The notes under the pieces were generated by a model, which saw only the letters and a list, made by a program, of their open reading frames with translations, was not told where the DNA came from and did not search any database. A stretch of DNA of 64,000 nt from positions 248,001 to 312,000 of the forward strand of contig CP126168.1 in assembly GCA_032881465.1 (NCBI GenBank), read 5' to 3'. This DNA comes from Parvibaculaceae bacterium PLY_AMNH_Bact1. Its GTDB lineage: Bacteria > Pseudomonadota > Alphaproteobacteria > Parvibaculales > Parvibaculaceae. Numbering within the stretch: the stretch's first letter is position 1; each line of letters starts with the position of its first letter. Below, in pieces: positions 9,046 to 20,097 of the stretch. Both the position numbers and the translations under genes were made by a program.

Positions 9046-9894
9046 CTACTTCATCAACAGCGTGTGACCAATAGAAAAGGCGTTTTCCAGATAGTCGGAA
9101 AGCGCCTTTGCTGTTTTGGCAGTACTCAGTACTTCGTCGCCGGTTGCAATTGCACCAACAAACCCTTGCGTGTGCCAGTGTCCTGGCGCAGGCGCGTCAG
9201 GTAGAGCCGAGGCGTCCAAGTGAGGCCATGGATTGACGTAGAAATAGGGCTGCGCATAGCTCTCATCTCCAGGTGACATCCCGACGCCGATGCCCTTAGC
9301 CGTTTCCGCATCACCGGTCTCCAGGCTGACATAAGTGGCAATGTCGAAATGGTGAGGCCAACACCTTACAGGACTGGGGCCTGGGGTTAGTTCGGCTTGA
9401 TCTGCGGCCAATCTTTCGAGCGCACCACCTGCAAGGTCAAACCACCCAGCGAGAGACGCAAGGCCTTCCGGGAGCGCGTCAGGTACCCTTGCAATAGCCG
9501 CGACATCGCTGGGAAGGTCATAGGGGAGTGAAACGTCGGCGGCGCGCTTCAATGCAACGCTCTCAAGTGCATCATCGAGCCAGGCGGCTGCTTCCGCGAA
9601 AGTGTGACCGGTAAGTTGGTAGGAGGATGTGCCGGTGGCGACGTCGATGAGGGTGAGCTCAAATGGAGAGAGCGAGAGGCCAACATAAACCTCACCATTT
9701 GCGCCATGGAGTGGCTGGGACACAAACCTTTGTGTCTCACCGTCCCAACCAAGGTTGGAGTGACTGTCGTCAGGCGATGCCTCAAGGTTGGCCCGGGCTG
9801 CCTTTGTCAGGAGTTGCGCCGCCCCATGGGCGAGTGCACGTGCGGGCCCGAGTTCTGTCGGTGGTGTTTCCTTTATCTGCTGGTGCTGTGTCAT
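9046..9894 (-). CDS. Uncharacterised protein, resembles DUF5996
   Basis: A 282-residue soluble protein that I do not recognise with certainty. The middle has a CWPHHFDIATYVSL string, then a QPYFYVNPWPHLD motif and a GHWHTQGFVGAI motif; this arrangement recalls DUF5996 proteins. No signal peptide or membrane segment is visible. It starts 4 bp after the stop of the Rieske-glutamate synthase gene, and its GAGG ribosome site lies in that gene's end, so it is the last gene of a three-gene operon. Function is unknown; the conserved His and Trp residues suggest a ligand or metal site, which is inference only. Confidence 0.75.
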   Translation of the reverse strand: MTQHQQIKETPPTELGPARALAHGAAQLLTKAARANLEASPDDSHSNLGWDGETQRFVSQPLHGANGEVYVGLSLSPFELTLIDVATGTSSYQLTGHTFAEAAAWLDDALESVALKRAADVSLPYDLPSDVAAIARVPDALPEGLASLAGWFDLAGGALERLAADQAELTPGPSPVRCWPHHFDIATYVSLETGDAETAKGIGVGMSPGDESYAQPYFYVNPWPHLDASALPDAPAPGHWHTQGFVGAIATGDEVLSTAKTAKALSDYLENAFSIGHTLLMK

Positions 9895-9898
9895 GTGT

Positions 9899-11515
9899 TC
9901 ACCTCATTCCGCCATAGGCGATGCCAGAGAGGTCCGCCATTTCGTGCTTCCAGGTGGTTAGATCATCTTGCGAAAATTGGGACAAATGTGAGTGCCCGCA
10001 GGCGCGCGCCATAACCTTCATCAATTCTGTTGAAGCCTCAAAGAAATTTTTGAGTTGGTGGGCGGATTTCTCGATCACCAGGCGGTTCATCAGATGAGGC
10101 TTCTGTGTTGCGATGCCAACCGGACAATTGTTTGTATGGCAGGCGCGCATCGCAATGCATCCAATGGCTTGCATTGCGGCATTGGAAACGGCGATTGCAT
10201 CGGCGCCCAGCGCAAGGGCTTTCACGAAATCTGCCGGTTTACGCAGGCCACCGGTGATCACGAGGGTCACGTCCTTTCGACCAGCTTGGTCAAGGTGACG
10301 TCTGGCGCGTGCAAGGGCCGGGATGGTTGGCACTGAAATATTGTCCCGGAAGATGATGGGGGCAGCGCCGGTGCCGCCGCCGCGGCCATCAAGGATCACA
10401 TAGTCGACACCAACATCAAGCGCCGCATCGATGTCCTTTTCAATGTGTTGCGCGGAGAGCTTATAGCCGATCGGTATGCCACCCGCTCGTGACCGTACTT
10501 CATCGGCAAACTCTTTGATTTGCGAAACCTCCGTCCAATCTGGGAAGCGCGGCGGTGAAATGGCGGACTCGCCTTCATTGAGACCGCGAACCTCCGCGAT
10601 CTTACCCTTCACTTTGTTACCTGGCAGGTGGCCGCCTGTGCCGGTTTTGGCACCCTGTCCACCTTTGAAATGAAACGCCTGAACCTTGTTTAGTTTGTCC
10701 CAATCAAAGCCGAACCGGGCAGATGCCAGTTCATAGATGTATCGTGAATTGGCCTGCTGTTCTTCCGGCAGCATGCCGCCTTCGCCAGAGCAGATCCCCG
10801 TCCCGGCGAGATCTGCCCCGCGCGCAAGCGCCACTTTGGCAGGCTCCGAGAGCGCACCAAAACTCATGTCAGACACCATCAACGGGATATCGAGTGTCAG
10901 CGGTTTTTGCGCGTTGGGACCGATGACGACTTCAGTTCCAACATCATCTTCGTCCAACAGGGGCGGCCTATGAAGTTGCGCAGTTAGCAGTTGGATATCG
11001 TCCCAGTCGGGAAGTTCAATACGGGGCACGCCCATCGCATCGACGACACCATGATGACCGGTCTTTGACAGGCCATCTTTTGCATATTGTTGAATGAGCC
11101 CGTTATAGGGTTCCTCTTCTGTGCCATGGCTGGTGTCGGCATAGAGGCCGAGATAATCATCCCGGTTGAATGGCTGAGGGTTTTTCTCCGCCCAGGCGGT
11201 GATCTCATCCTCGTCCACATAGACTTTTCCAGCTTTTACCCAGGATGTGAATTTTTCCAGCGCTTCAGAATTGTTGTACTCAGACACACCCGTATCGAGC
11301 CGATAGTCCCAATTGTGAACGCCACAAATAAGGTTGTCATTGTCATCAACGAAACCATCGGACATGAGAGCGCCGCGATGGAGACACCGTCCGTAGAAGA
11401 CGGAGACTTCCTTGTCGAACCGAACGATCACAAGGTCAACTGTGCCGACGAGCGCGTAGCACGGCTCTCGGTCTTTCAGATCATTGAGTTTGGCGATCAC
11501 TACTTTTTTCATCAC
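9899..11515 (-). CDS. Rieske-fused FMN glutamate synthase-like protein
   Basis: A 538-residue fusion. The first 100 residues form a Rieske [2Fe-2S] ferredoxin domain with Cys44, His46, Cys64 and His67 (CLH and CGVH). The rest is the FMN-binding synthase barrel of glutamate synthases, with SDMSFGALSEPAKVALARGA, GGQGAKTGTGGHLPG, a YVILDGRGGGTGAAP phosphate/FMN region and the HTNNCPVGIATQ cluster motif. The glutaminase domain of GltB is absent. The Rieske part may pass electrons to the FMN, replacing GltD; that is inference. It lies 16 bp after the antiporter gene and 4 bp before the next gene, so all three are one operon. Confidence 0.88.
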   Translation of the reverse strand: MMKKVVIAKLNDLKDREPCYALVGTVDLVIVRFDKEVSVFYGRCLHRGALMSDGFVDDNDNLICGVHNWDYRLDTGVSEYNNSEALEKFTSWVKAGKVYVDEDEITAWAEKNPQPFNRDDYLGLYADTSHGTEEEPYNGLIQQYAKDGLSKTGHHGVVDAMGVPRIELPDWDDIQLLTAQLHRPPLLDEDDVGTEVVIGPNAQKPLTLDIPLMVSDMSFGALSEPAKVALARGADLAGTGICSGEGGMLPEEQQANSRYIYELASARFGFDWDKLNKVQAFHFKGGQGAKTGTGGHLPGNKVKGKIAEVRGLNEGESAISPPRFPDWTEVSQIKEFADEVRSRAGGIPIGYKLSAQHIEKDIDAALDVGVDYVILDGRGGGTGAAPIIFRDNISVPTIPALARARRHLDQAGRKDVTLVITGGLRKPADFVKALALGADAIAVSNAAMQAIGCIAMRACHTNNCPVGIATQKPHLMNRLVIEKSAHQLKNFFEASTELMKVMARACGHSHLSQFSQDDLTTWKHEMADLSGIAYGGMR

Positions 11516-11531
11516 GGGTCCTGTTGGTGAG

Positions 11532-12785
11532 TTAGGTGTCGTCAGTTATGAGCGGTTTTGCTGAATGAGTAATGGGTTCGGCCTCAGGGCATTTACCCTT
11601 TGCCCCAACGTGAGCGCCGTACCAGCGTGCAGCGGGCAAAGCGGAGAGGCCATGAAGAAACGCGCTGATCCATACCGCGTTGATCGCGATATGGAGAATG
11701 GGCTCAGCAATCTCCATGTCGATTTGTTGAACAATTAGGAGCGCAAACAATGCGGTGGCGAGACCTCGAGGGCCAAACCAGCCAAAAAAGATCCGCGTCG
11801 TGGGGGAGGCATCGGTTCCGATAAGCGATATCCAAATGGCAAGCGGGCGTACGACAAACAGACTGATGAGGATGAGGGAAAGCGTCGACCAGGTGAGATG
11901 CTGGATTGCCTCTGGCACGAGCGCGGCGCCGAGAAGGAAAAAGGCGGCCCATGTCAGGAGCTGACCTTCGCTCTCGGTGAATTCGTAGATGAACTTACAG
12001 CGACCCTTCACCACATTGCCGAAGCAGAGGCCAGCTACAAAGGCAGAGATGAAGCCATTGCCATCGACCAATGTTGCGGCGAGATAGGCAGCGCCAGCCA
12101 GTGCGATGGCACCAACACCTTCATAAGTGTCGGACGTGAAGTCGCGGGATTTTGCCCAGATCAGAACCCGCCCACCCAGAAACCCCATGGCGATGCCGAC
12201 AAGAGGCCCAAGGATCAGCTGTTTGGCACCAAACAAAGCCCAGTCGACACCGTTCTGGTCCATCGCTTCTGCTGTCAGGCTTGCAAAGAGGAGAATGGCC
12301 GGCAGGGCAATGCCGTCATTCAGTCCGCTCTCAACAGTGAGTGCGCGGCGGGGGCGTTCCGGCACATCTGGATTGGTGACCACCGCCTGACCTAGAGCTG
12401 CGTCGGTTGGTGCGAGAATGGCTGCGACGAGAACGAGAGCCACCAGCGGCCATCCTGGTAGAAACGGCACAGCGGCGATGGTACCCAATGCGATGGTAAG
12501 GGGCAGGCCGATCAGCAGCATGCGCTGTGGCCAGACATGCCGTTCTTTCAAAGCATCAAGATCAATTTGCGAGGCATCTAGAAAAAGCAGAACGACCAGC
12601 GCGATTTCCGCCACCAGATGAAGTGTTGTCTCCGCTTCGCCGTGCAGCATCATGCCTGACTGGGATAGAAGAAAGCCAAAGCTCAAAAAGACCATAGGCG
12701 CGGTAATGACGGTGGACGTCAACCGCTTGGCGATCATCGTATAGCCCATCGTAAAGACGGCAGCGATCAAGAGCACCGAACCCAT
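11532..12785 (-). CDS. NhaP-type cation:proton antiporter
   Basis: A 417-residue CPA1-family sodium or potassium/proton antiporter of the inner membrane, with about 12 hydrophobic segments. The LAPTDAALGQAVV stretch near residue 125 and the following SGLNDGIALP segment are the signature ion-site helices of this family. A GGFFG-like FFGWFGPRGLATALFALLIV segment lies near the end. No regulatory RCK domain follows. A GGGGGGAAC ribosome site precedes the ATG. It is first in an operon with the Rieske-glutamate synthase and the DUF5996-like protein, an unusual pairing that may link ion balance to nitrogen or redox metabolism. Confidence 0.88.
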   Translation of the reverse strand: MGSVLLIAAVFTMGYTMIAKRLTSTVITAPMVFLSFGFLLSQSGMMLHGEAETTLHLVAEIALVVLLFLDASQIDLDALKERHVWPQRMLLIGLPLTIALGTIAAVPFLPGWPLVALVLVAAILAPTDAALGQAVVTNPDVPERPRRALTVESGLNDGIALPAILLFASLTAEAMDQNGVDWALFGAKQLILGPLVGIAMGFLGGRVLIWAKSRDFTSDTYEGVGAIALAGAAYLAATLVDGNGFISAFVAGLCFGNVVKGRCKFIYEFTESEGQLLTWAAFFLLGAALVPEAIQHLTWSTLSLILISLFVVRPLAIWISLIGTDASPTTRIFFGWFGPRGLATALFALLIVQQIDMEIAEPILHIAINAVWISAFLHGLSALPAARWYGAHVGAKGKCPEAEPITHSAKPLITDDT

Positions 12786-12956
12786 GTTCCCCCCAGAAAG
12801 TCCGCAAGAGACCTGTCGCTCTCACCAAACTAGATCCAACAGGCTACACGGATAGGAGGGCGCGCGAAATCACGACCATGAGGGTGCTTGATCACATTTT
12901 CTCGCAATCCTGTGGCAAAGTGTGTTCGCAGGATTATCTGGGAGCAGAATGCGCAT

Positions 12957-12987
12957 AAAAAAGGCTGTTCCCAAGGAACAGCCTTTT
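12957..12987 (-). terminator. Intrinsic terminator of BVMO 2
   Basis: A near-perfect hairpin with arms AAAAGGCTGTTCC and GGAACAGCCTTTT around a 3-5 nt loop. Read on the minus strand it ends in a run of T and lies 32 bp after the BVMO stop codon. It also carries a TTTT run on the plus strand, but no plus-strand gene ends nearby. Confidence 0.9.
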
Positions 12988-13018
12988 GTCACATTGCCGG
13001 TTGATGGCAGGTTTCAGC

Positions 13019-14506
13019 TTAAGCAGCTTCTTTTGCTGCATCCTGTTTTGCAGCGGTACCTGTCGCACGGGAGAATGTCATCGTGCCGTCTTCCACCTTG
13101 CCGTAACCAAGCGTCACAATATCAAGCGCGTAATTTTGATGCTGTTTCCACGGCGCATTGGCACCCTGTTTAGGTAGAATATTCTGTGCACGCTGGATAT
13201 AGCCGGAAGAAAGGTTCAGCCATGGTTCTTCTTCCATGCTGTCATCTTCAAGGACGGGCATGCACTGCTGCGTGCCTGTCTTATCCATGTGATTGAGCAA
13301 CCGCGCAACATAGCCACAGGTTAGGTCACACTTCAGCGTCCAGGACGCATTTGTGTAGCCAAACGAAGAGGCGAGGTTTGGCACATTGGAATACATAATG
13401 CCTTTGTAGCTGATCGTGTCGGCGAAGTTCACGGGCTTCCCATCAACACTCACCGTCATGCCGCCGAGCACTTCGAGTTTGAGGCCGGTTGCGGAGACCA
13501 CAAGGTCGGCTTCCAACTCTTCGCCGGAAGAAAGCGTGATGCCAGTTTCCGTGAAGGTCTCGATTGTGTCTGTGACAACAGACGCTGTGCCGGCATTGAT
13601 GGCATCAAACATGTCGCCGTTTGGCACGAGGCAAAGACGTTGATCCCAAGGATTGTATTTTGGAGTGAAGTGTTTCTCCACATCATAGTCAGGCCCAAGC
13701 GCTTCGCGAACCTGATTGAGCAGCAACTGTTTGACCTTTCCCGGTGCTCTCTTGCAGAGATTGAAGAAATACATGCCGAGCAACACGTTCTTCCAACGGG
13801 TCAGACCATAGGCGAGCTTTGCCGGTAGGTTGCGACGAAGGAAGTTTGCAATCGCATCCTGGGATGGACGCGCGGCCATATAGGTTGGCGAGCGCTGAAG
13901 CATGGTGACATGTTTTGCTTCGCCAGCCATTTCCGGGATGAGTGTAACGGCAGTCGCCCCCGACCCGATCACCACCACGTTTTTGTCTTTGTAGACAATG
14001 TCGTCAGTCCACTTTTGCGGGTGAACAAAACGACCCTTAAAATTGTCAACACCAGGGAAGTCCGGCGTATAGCCTTCCTTGTAGCTGTAGTAGCCGCTGC
14101 ACATGAACAGGAAGTTGCAACTCATCTGGATCATCTCGCCATCGCGTTCGACATCCAGTGTCCATTGCCCGTCTGCGGTAGACCAGGCAGCGTTTTTCAC
14201 CATGTGGTTGTAACGGATCTTCTTGTCGATGCCGTTTTCAGCTGCCGTCTCGTGAAGGTATTTCAGAATGGACGGGCCATCTGCAATTGCCTCTGCGTCA
14301 CGCCAAGGTTTGAAGGAATAGCCCAGCGTATACATGTCTGAGTCTGAGCGGATGCCGGGATACTTAAACAGATCCCAGGTGCCACCCATCGTGTGGCGGC
14401 CTTCGAGAATGACATAATCTTTGTTCGGGCAATCCTTTTGCAGGTGATAGCCCGCGCCAATTCCGGAAATTCCAGCACCGACCACTACAACATCAATATG
14501 TTCCAT
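13019..14506 (-). CDS. Flavin-containing Baeyer-Villiger monooxygenase 2
   Basis: A 495-residue paralogue of the protein at 4089-5591. The FAD motif GAGISG is at residues 10-15, the GGTWDLFKYPGIRSDSDMYT region follows, and the second Rossmann motif GSGATA is at 181-186. The BVMO fingerprint reads FKGRFVHPQKWT (156-167), so the usual final Pro or Asp is Thr. It is a single-gene unit with its own terminator. A palindrome shared with BVMO 1 lies 20-34 bp upstream of the ATG. The substrate is unknown. An N- or S-oxidising flavin monooxygenase is a weaker alternative. Confidence 0.9.
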   Translation of the reverse strand: MEHIDVVVVGAGISGIGAGYHLQKDCPNKDYVILEGRHTMGGTWDLFKYPGIRSDSDMYTLGYSFKPWRDAEAIADGPSILKYLHETAAENGIDKKIRYNHMVKNAAWSTADGQWTLDVERDGEMIQMSCNFLFMCSGYYSYKEGYTPDFPGVDNFKGRFVHPQKWTDDIVYKDKNVVVIGSGATAVTLIPEMAGEAKHVTMLQRSPTYMAARPSQDAIANFLRRNLPAKLAYGLTRWKNVLLGMYFFNLCKRAPGKVKQLLLNQVREALGPDYDVEKHFTPKYNPWDQRLCLVPNGDMFDAINAGTASVVTDTIETFTETGITLSSGEELEADLVVSATGLKLEVLGGMTVSVDGKPVNFADTISYKGIMYSNVPNLASSFGYTNASWTLKCDLTCGYVARLLNHMDKTGTQQCMPVLEDDSMEEEPWLNLSSGYIQRAQNILPKQGANAPWKQHQNYALDIVTLGYGKVEDGTMTFSRATGTAAKQDAAKEAA

Positions 14507-14825
14507 TCGTGCGCATTCCTATAAAATGACAAATTATCAGTTTGGCGGACCATAGCACGAATCTTGGGGGAAGAAGCAAGGGGTCAAAAATGACCGAAAA
14601 GGGGGACTTTTTGGGACTGAGATACGCACTTAGATCCAAAACCACTCGATTCGAGCAGGTGATTGACGCTCTGGCGGGCAGTTTGCGGGCCGAACAAACA
14701 GACAGGTGAAACGATGCCGCTACGGAAGCTTGGGCCTTTGGGAGGGTGTTTGAATTGTCCAATCGCTTGTGATGAACTCCGCCCGCGTCGCGACGGGCGG
14801 CGGCAGCAAAGTCGGAGGCGGTAAC
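14507..14825. other. Divergent intergenic region between BVMO 2 and GST
   Basis: About 320 bp with no convincing gene. It holds the palindrome at 14526-14540 and, just before the GST ribosome site, a GCCCG...CGGGC repeat around a CGTCGCGACG palindrome (14781-14798). Open frames run through it on both strands but lack ribosome sites and recognisable domains. Confidence 0.45.
14526..14540 (-). promoter_or_regulatory. Palindromic candidate operator upstream of BVMO 2
   Basis: On the minus strand it reads CTGATAATTTGTCAT, an imperfect inverted repeat matching the CTGACGTTTTGTCAG site of BVMO 1 at 11 of 15 positions, including both half-site cores. Its place, 20-34 bp before the start codon, suits a repressor site that covers the transcription start. 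Confidence 0.45.
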
Positions 14826-15431
14826 ATGAAACTCTACCATTGTAAGGGCGCACGATCTGTCCGCCCGCTCTGGACAATGGAGGAAATGGGCCTCGACTAT
14901 GAGCTTGAGTCGATGAAGTTCCCGCCTCGGTTCCTGCGCGAGGGGTATACAGACCTCAACCCGATCGGAACCGTTCCCTATTTCGTGGATGGGGAGGTTG
15001 AGATGACAGAATCTGCGGGCATCTCCCAATACCTGGTGGATGTGCATGGACCGTCGGACCTCGGCTTAAAGCCCGGCGACCAAGACTACGGCACCTATCT
15101 CAATTGGCTCCACCGAAGCGATGCAACGCTCACCTTTCCGCAAACCATCGTACTGCGGTACACTCAGCTGGAACCCGAAGAACGCCGGATCAAACAGGCA
15201 GCAGACGATTATGCCCAATGGTTCTTTTCACGACTGAAGTCTGTAGAACTAGCGACGGCAGACCGGGAGTATCTGTGCGCTGGACGGTTCACCATCGCCG
15301 ACATATGCGTGGGCTATGCCCTTTATCTGGCTGACACGTTGGGCTTCCGCGATGGTTTCAAACCGAACACCGAAAAATATTATGCACGATTGACTGAGCG
15401 CCCAGCTTTCCAGCGCGCCATCGAACTATAG
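14826..15431 (+). CDS. Glutathione S-transferase
   Basis: A 201-residue soluble GST. The N-terminal thioredoxin fold has the GARSVRPLW helix in place of the usual Ser/Cys-Pro site and the glutathione-binding NPIGTVPYFVDG and MTESAGISQYL motifs at about residues 44-70. The C-terminal helical domain carries FTIADICVGYAL, the N-capping motif of GSTs. The ATG at 14826 is chosen for the GGAGG ribosome site 7 nt before it; the frame extends up to 14769 without one. It is followed after 17 bp by an acyl-CoA dehydrogenase, so it probably begins that operon. The substrate is unknown. Confidence 0.88.
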   Translation: MKLYHCKGARSVRPLWTMEEMGLDYELESMKFPPRFLREGYTDLNPIGTVPYFVDGEVEMTESAGISQYLVDVHGPSDLGLKPGDQDYGTYLNWLHRSDATLTFPQTIVLRYTQLEPEERRIKQAADDYAQWFFSRLKSVELATADREYLCAGRFTIADICVGYALYLADTLGFRDGFKPNTEKYYARLTERPAFQRAIEL

Positions 15432-15448
15432 AAAAGCAAGGACGCCCA

Positions 15449-16657
15449 ATGAGCACGATCAGCGAAAAAGAACTGAGCGATTATCGCAGCGACGCGGCGG
15501 CTTGGTTTGCAGAAAACACAAATGCCGATCCTGGTTTCATGCTCCCGCTTACCTTCATGGAAGTAGGGACAGATCAGCAGTTCAATTTCCTCCGCGAGTG
15601 GCAACACAAAGTCTATGAAGCGGGTTATCTAGGTGCGGCGTGGCCGAAAGAGTATGGCGGCGGCGGCCTGGACCAGAAGTTCCAGACCATTGCGACAGAA
15701 GAGATGGCAAAAGCCAACGGCCCGATCATGCTGAATGCGATTGGGCTCAATTGGGCCGGCCCACTCATTCTGGACATGGGCACGGATGAAGAGCGCAAGC
15801 GGTATATCAAAGGCATCTTGTCGGCAGAGGACATCTGGTGTCAGGGCTTTTCGGAGCCGGAGAACGGGTCTGACCTTGGTAACGCACAAACCAAAGCTGT
15901 CCGGGACGGCGACGATTGGGTGCTGAACGGTTCCAAAATCTGGACCACCCAGGGCAACTACGCCAAATACATGATCCTGCTGGCGCGAACCAATCCGGAC
16001 GCGCCAAACAAATATGCTGGCTTGAGTTTCTTCCTCTCGCCGATGCAGGTGGATGGCATTGAGACCGTGCCAATCCGTAAGCTCACGGGTGAGTATGGCT
16101 TCACACAAACCTTCTTCACCGAAGCGCGGATACCCGGCGACAGCCTAATGGGGAAAGAGGGCGAAGGGTGGCTCGTTGCCATGCGCACGCTGGAATATGA
16201 GCGCGGCGTGAAAGGCGGACAGCCTGGCGGCTATGTGATGCGTGCGTCGGACCCGTTTGAAATTGTTGAGCTTGCGCGCAAGGCAACACGCGGCGGCAAG
16301 CCTGCTCTGGAAGACCCGGTCATCAAGGATCAGCTCATCCAGCTGATGATTGAAGCGCGGTCCTTGCAGCTCAATTCTAAGCGAGGGCACATTCAGCCGC
16401 TTGTACAGGACAAACCTGCATCCCTTGCGCTCTCAAGCAAACTTATGGCGACTGAATTTATGCGCCGCCTAAATGAATTCGCCATCACGCTGCAGGGGCA
16501 GCGCGGCGCTTATTATGTGGGTGAACCGGATGCCTATGACGAAGGTCTTTGGCAGCGCGCCTATCTGAACTCGTTCTCGGCAACCATCGGCGGTGGCACG
16601 TCGCAGATCCAGCGCAACATTATCGGCGAGCATGTGCTCGGCTTGCCAAAAAGCTGA
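15449..16657 (+). CDS. Acyl-CoA dehydrogenase, probable catalytic subunit
   Basis: A 402-residue FAD-dependent acyl-CoA dehydrogenase. It has the full fold: the N-terminal helical domain with AAWPKEYGGGGL, the FSEPENGSDLG flavin-binding loop near residue 136, the WTTQGNYA segment, and GGGTSQIQRNIIGEHVLGLP at the end. The usual catalytic Glu of the EGT motif is Gly here; the LEYERG segment near residue 247 offers the base used in heteromeric mycobacterial enzymes of the ChsE type. The next gene is a second, shorter ACAD 20 bp on, so an alpha2beta2 complex is likely. The substrate could be a branched, steroid-side-chain or long acyl-CoA. Confidence 0.9.
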   Translation: MSTISEKELSDYRSDAAAWFAENTNADPGFMLPLTFMEVGTDQQFNFLREWQHKVYEAGYLGAAWPKEYGGGGLDQKFQTIATEEMAKANGPIMLNAIGLNWAGPLILDMGTDEERKRYIKGILSAEDIWCQGFSEPENGSDLGNAQTKAVRDGDDWVLNGSKIWTTQGNYAKYMILLARTNPDAPNKYAGLSFFLSPMQVDGIETVPIRKLTGEYGFTQTFFTEARIPGDSLMGKEGEGWLVAMRTLEYERGVKGGQPGGYVMRASDPFEIVELARKATRGGKPALEDPVIKDQLIQLMIEARSLQLNSKRGHIQPLVQDKPASLALSSKLMATEFMRRLNEFAITLQGQRGAYYVGEPDAYDEGLWQRAYLNSFSATIGGGTSQIQRNIIGEHVLGLPKS

Positions 16658-16677
16658 ACCGGTTTAAGGAACAAGAC

Positions 16678-17799
16678 ATGTCAAAAAAAGCAACCATCGG
16701 TTTTAGCGAAGAGCAGGCTCAGCTGCTTGAAGTGGCAACAACATTCTGTCGCGATAAATCACCTATCGAAAAAGTCCGCTCTCTGCTGGAAAACGAGCGT
16801 GGCTACGACGATGCGATCTGGACAGAGATGGCGGAACTCGGCTGGCTTGCCATTGCCGTGCCGGAAGAATTTGGCGGCATCGGTCTGGGCGTGGCTGAAG
16901 TTGTGCCCGTAGTTGAACAGATGGGCCGCACCATGATGGCGGGACCCTTTGTGAGCACGACCCTTGCGGCGCAAGCAATGCTTGTCGGCGGGACGGACGA
17001 ACAGAAACAGAAATATCTGCCCGACCTTTGTGCAGGCACCAAGGCCACTCTTGCGCTGAGCGAACCCCATGGAGACTGGGATCTCACACATGTGGAATGC
17101 ACGGCTGAGCGCCTAGGCGATACACTCAAGCTCTCTGGTCGTAAGACTTTCGTGGAAAACGCAGACACCGCTGATCTTTTGCTTGTCTCTGTGTCTCTTG
17201 AGGGCGCGCCAGCGCTCGTAGTGGTTGAGCGGTCTGTTCTGCCGGAAGGCACGCTGCGCCGTGAGGTGGTGATTGACGAAACACGCCGCTCCTATCAGGT
17301 AACGTTTGATGGCGTAGAGGTCCCCGCTTCGGCACTTCTGGATCCGTCAAAAACGACAGCCGCGCTTGTCCATGTGGATCTTTGCGCGTCGCTTTTATTG
17401 TCCGCTGAAATGTGCGGCGCGGCGGCGAGCTGTATCGACTATACGGTCGACTATCTTCAGACCCGGAAACAGTTCGGCAAAAAGATCGGGTCCTACCAGG
17501 CCTTGAAACACCCGATTGTGGATGCCCATGTGGGGTACGAGCAGGCACGGTCCCATCTCTATTGCGCGGCTTTCAACTTCACCCAGCAGGGCGAAGGGGA
17601 AGTCGCAACCCGGATCGCCAAAGCACAGGCTGGGGAGGCGCTCTCCTACGCTGCTGATCGGGCGATCCAGTTCCATGGTGGTTTTGGTTTCACATATGAT
17701 TGCGATGCGCAGCTCTATCGCCGTCGCTCGCTCTGGTGTGAAAACCAGTTTGGAGACTCTGCCTATCAACGGGCGAAGCTTGCAGAGCTGCTTCTTTAG
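16678..17799 (+). CDS. Acyl-CoA dehydrogenase, probable partner subunit
   Basis: A 373-residue ACAD-fold protein. Domain markers are the WLAIAVPEEFGGIGLGVAEVVP helix, the TLALSEPHGDWD segment where the FAD loop would be, and YLQTRKQFGKKIGSYQALKHPIVD. The C-terminal EGT(S)xIQ catalytic stretch is replaced by RRRSLWCENQFGDSAY, so it probably lacks its own base and works with the subunit encoded just upstream, as in FadE26-FadE27-like pairs. The ATG at 16678 follows TTTAAGGAACAAG; the longer frame from 16549 runs inside the previous gene and is rejected. Confidence 0.88.
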   Translation: MSKKATIGFSEEQAQLLEVATTFCRDKSPIEKVRSLLENERGYDDAIWTEMAELGWLAIAVPEEFGGIGLGVAEVVPVVEQMGRTMMAGPFVSTTLAAQAMLVGGTDEQKQKYLPDLCAGTKATLALSEPHGDWDLTHVECTAERLGDTLKLSGRKTFVENADTADLLLVSVSLEGAPALVVVERSVLPEGTLRREVVIDETRRSYQVTFDGVEVPASALLDPSKTTAALVHVDLCASLLLSAEMCGAAASCIDYTVDYLQTRKQFGKKIGSYQALKHPIVDAHVGYEQARSHLYCAAFNFTQQGEGEVATRIAKAQAGEALSYAADRAIQFHGGFGFTYDCDAQLYRRRSLWCENQFGDSAYQRAKLAELLL

Positions 17800-17916
17800 C
17801 GGGCAGACCCTGCATTGACGCAGCGTCCACGGACTTGTTCCTTAGCATGAAGTGCCTTGTTCAGGCGCGGGCAGGGTGCTGCACGAATTTGCACGTGAAT
17901 GATGGTTGCCCGATGA

Positions 17917-20016
<2,100 letters not shown>

Positions 20017-20097
20017 GGGTCGGGTATCTGACGCCGGGCTTGAATATGGTGAAGTCTCGTGTGACCTTCTCCGCCTAATCTTGGTCGGGGGAGACAC

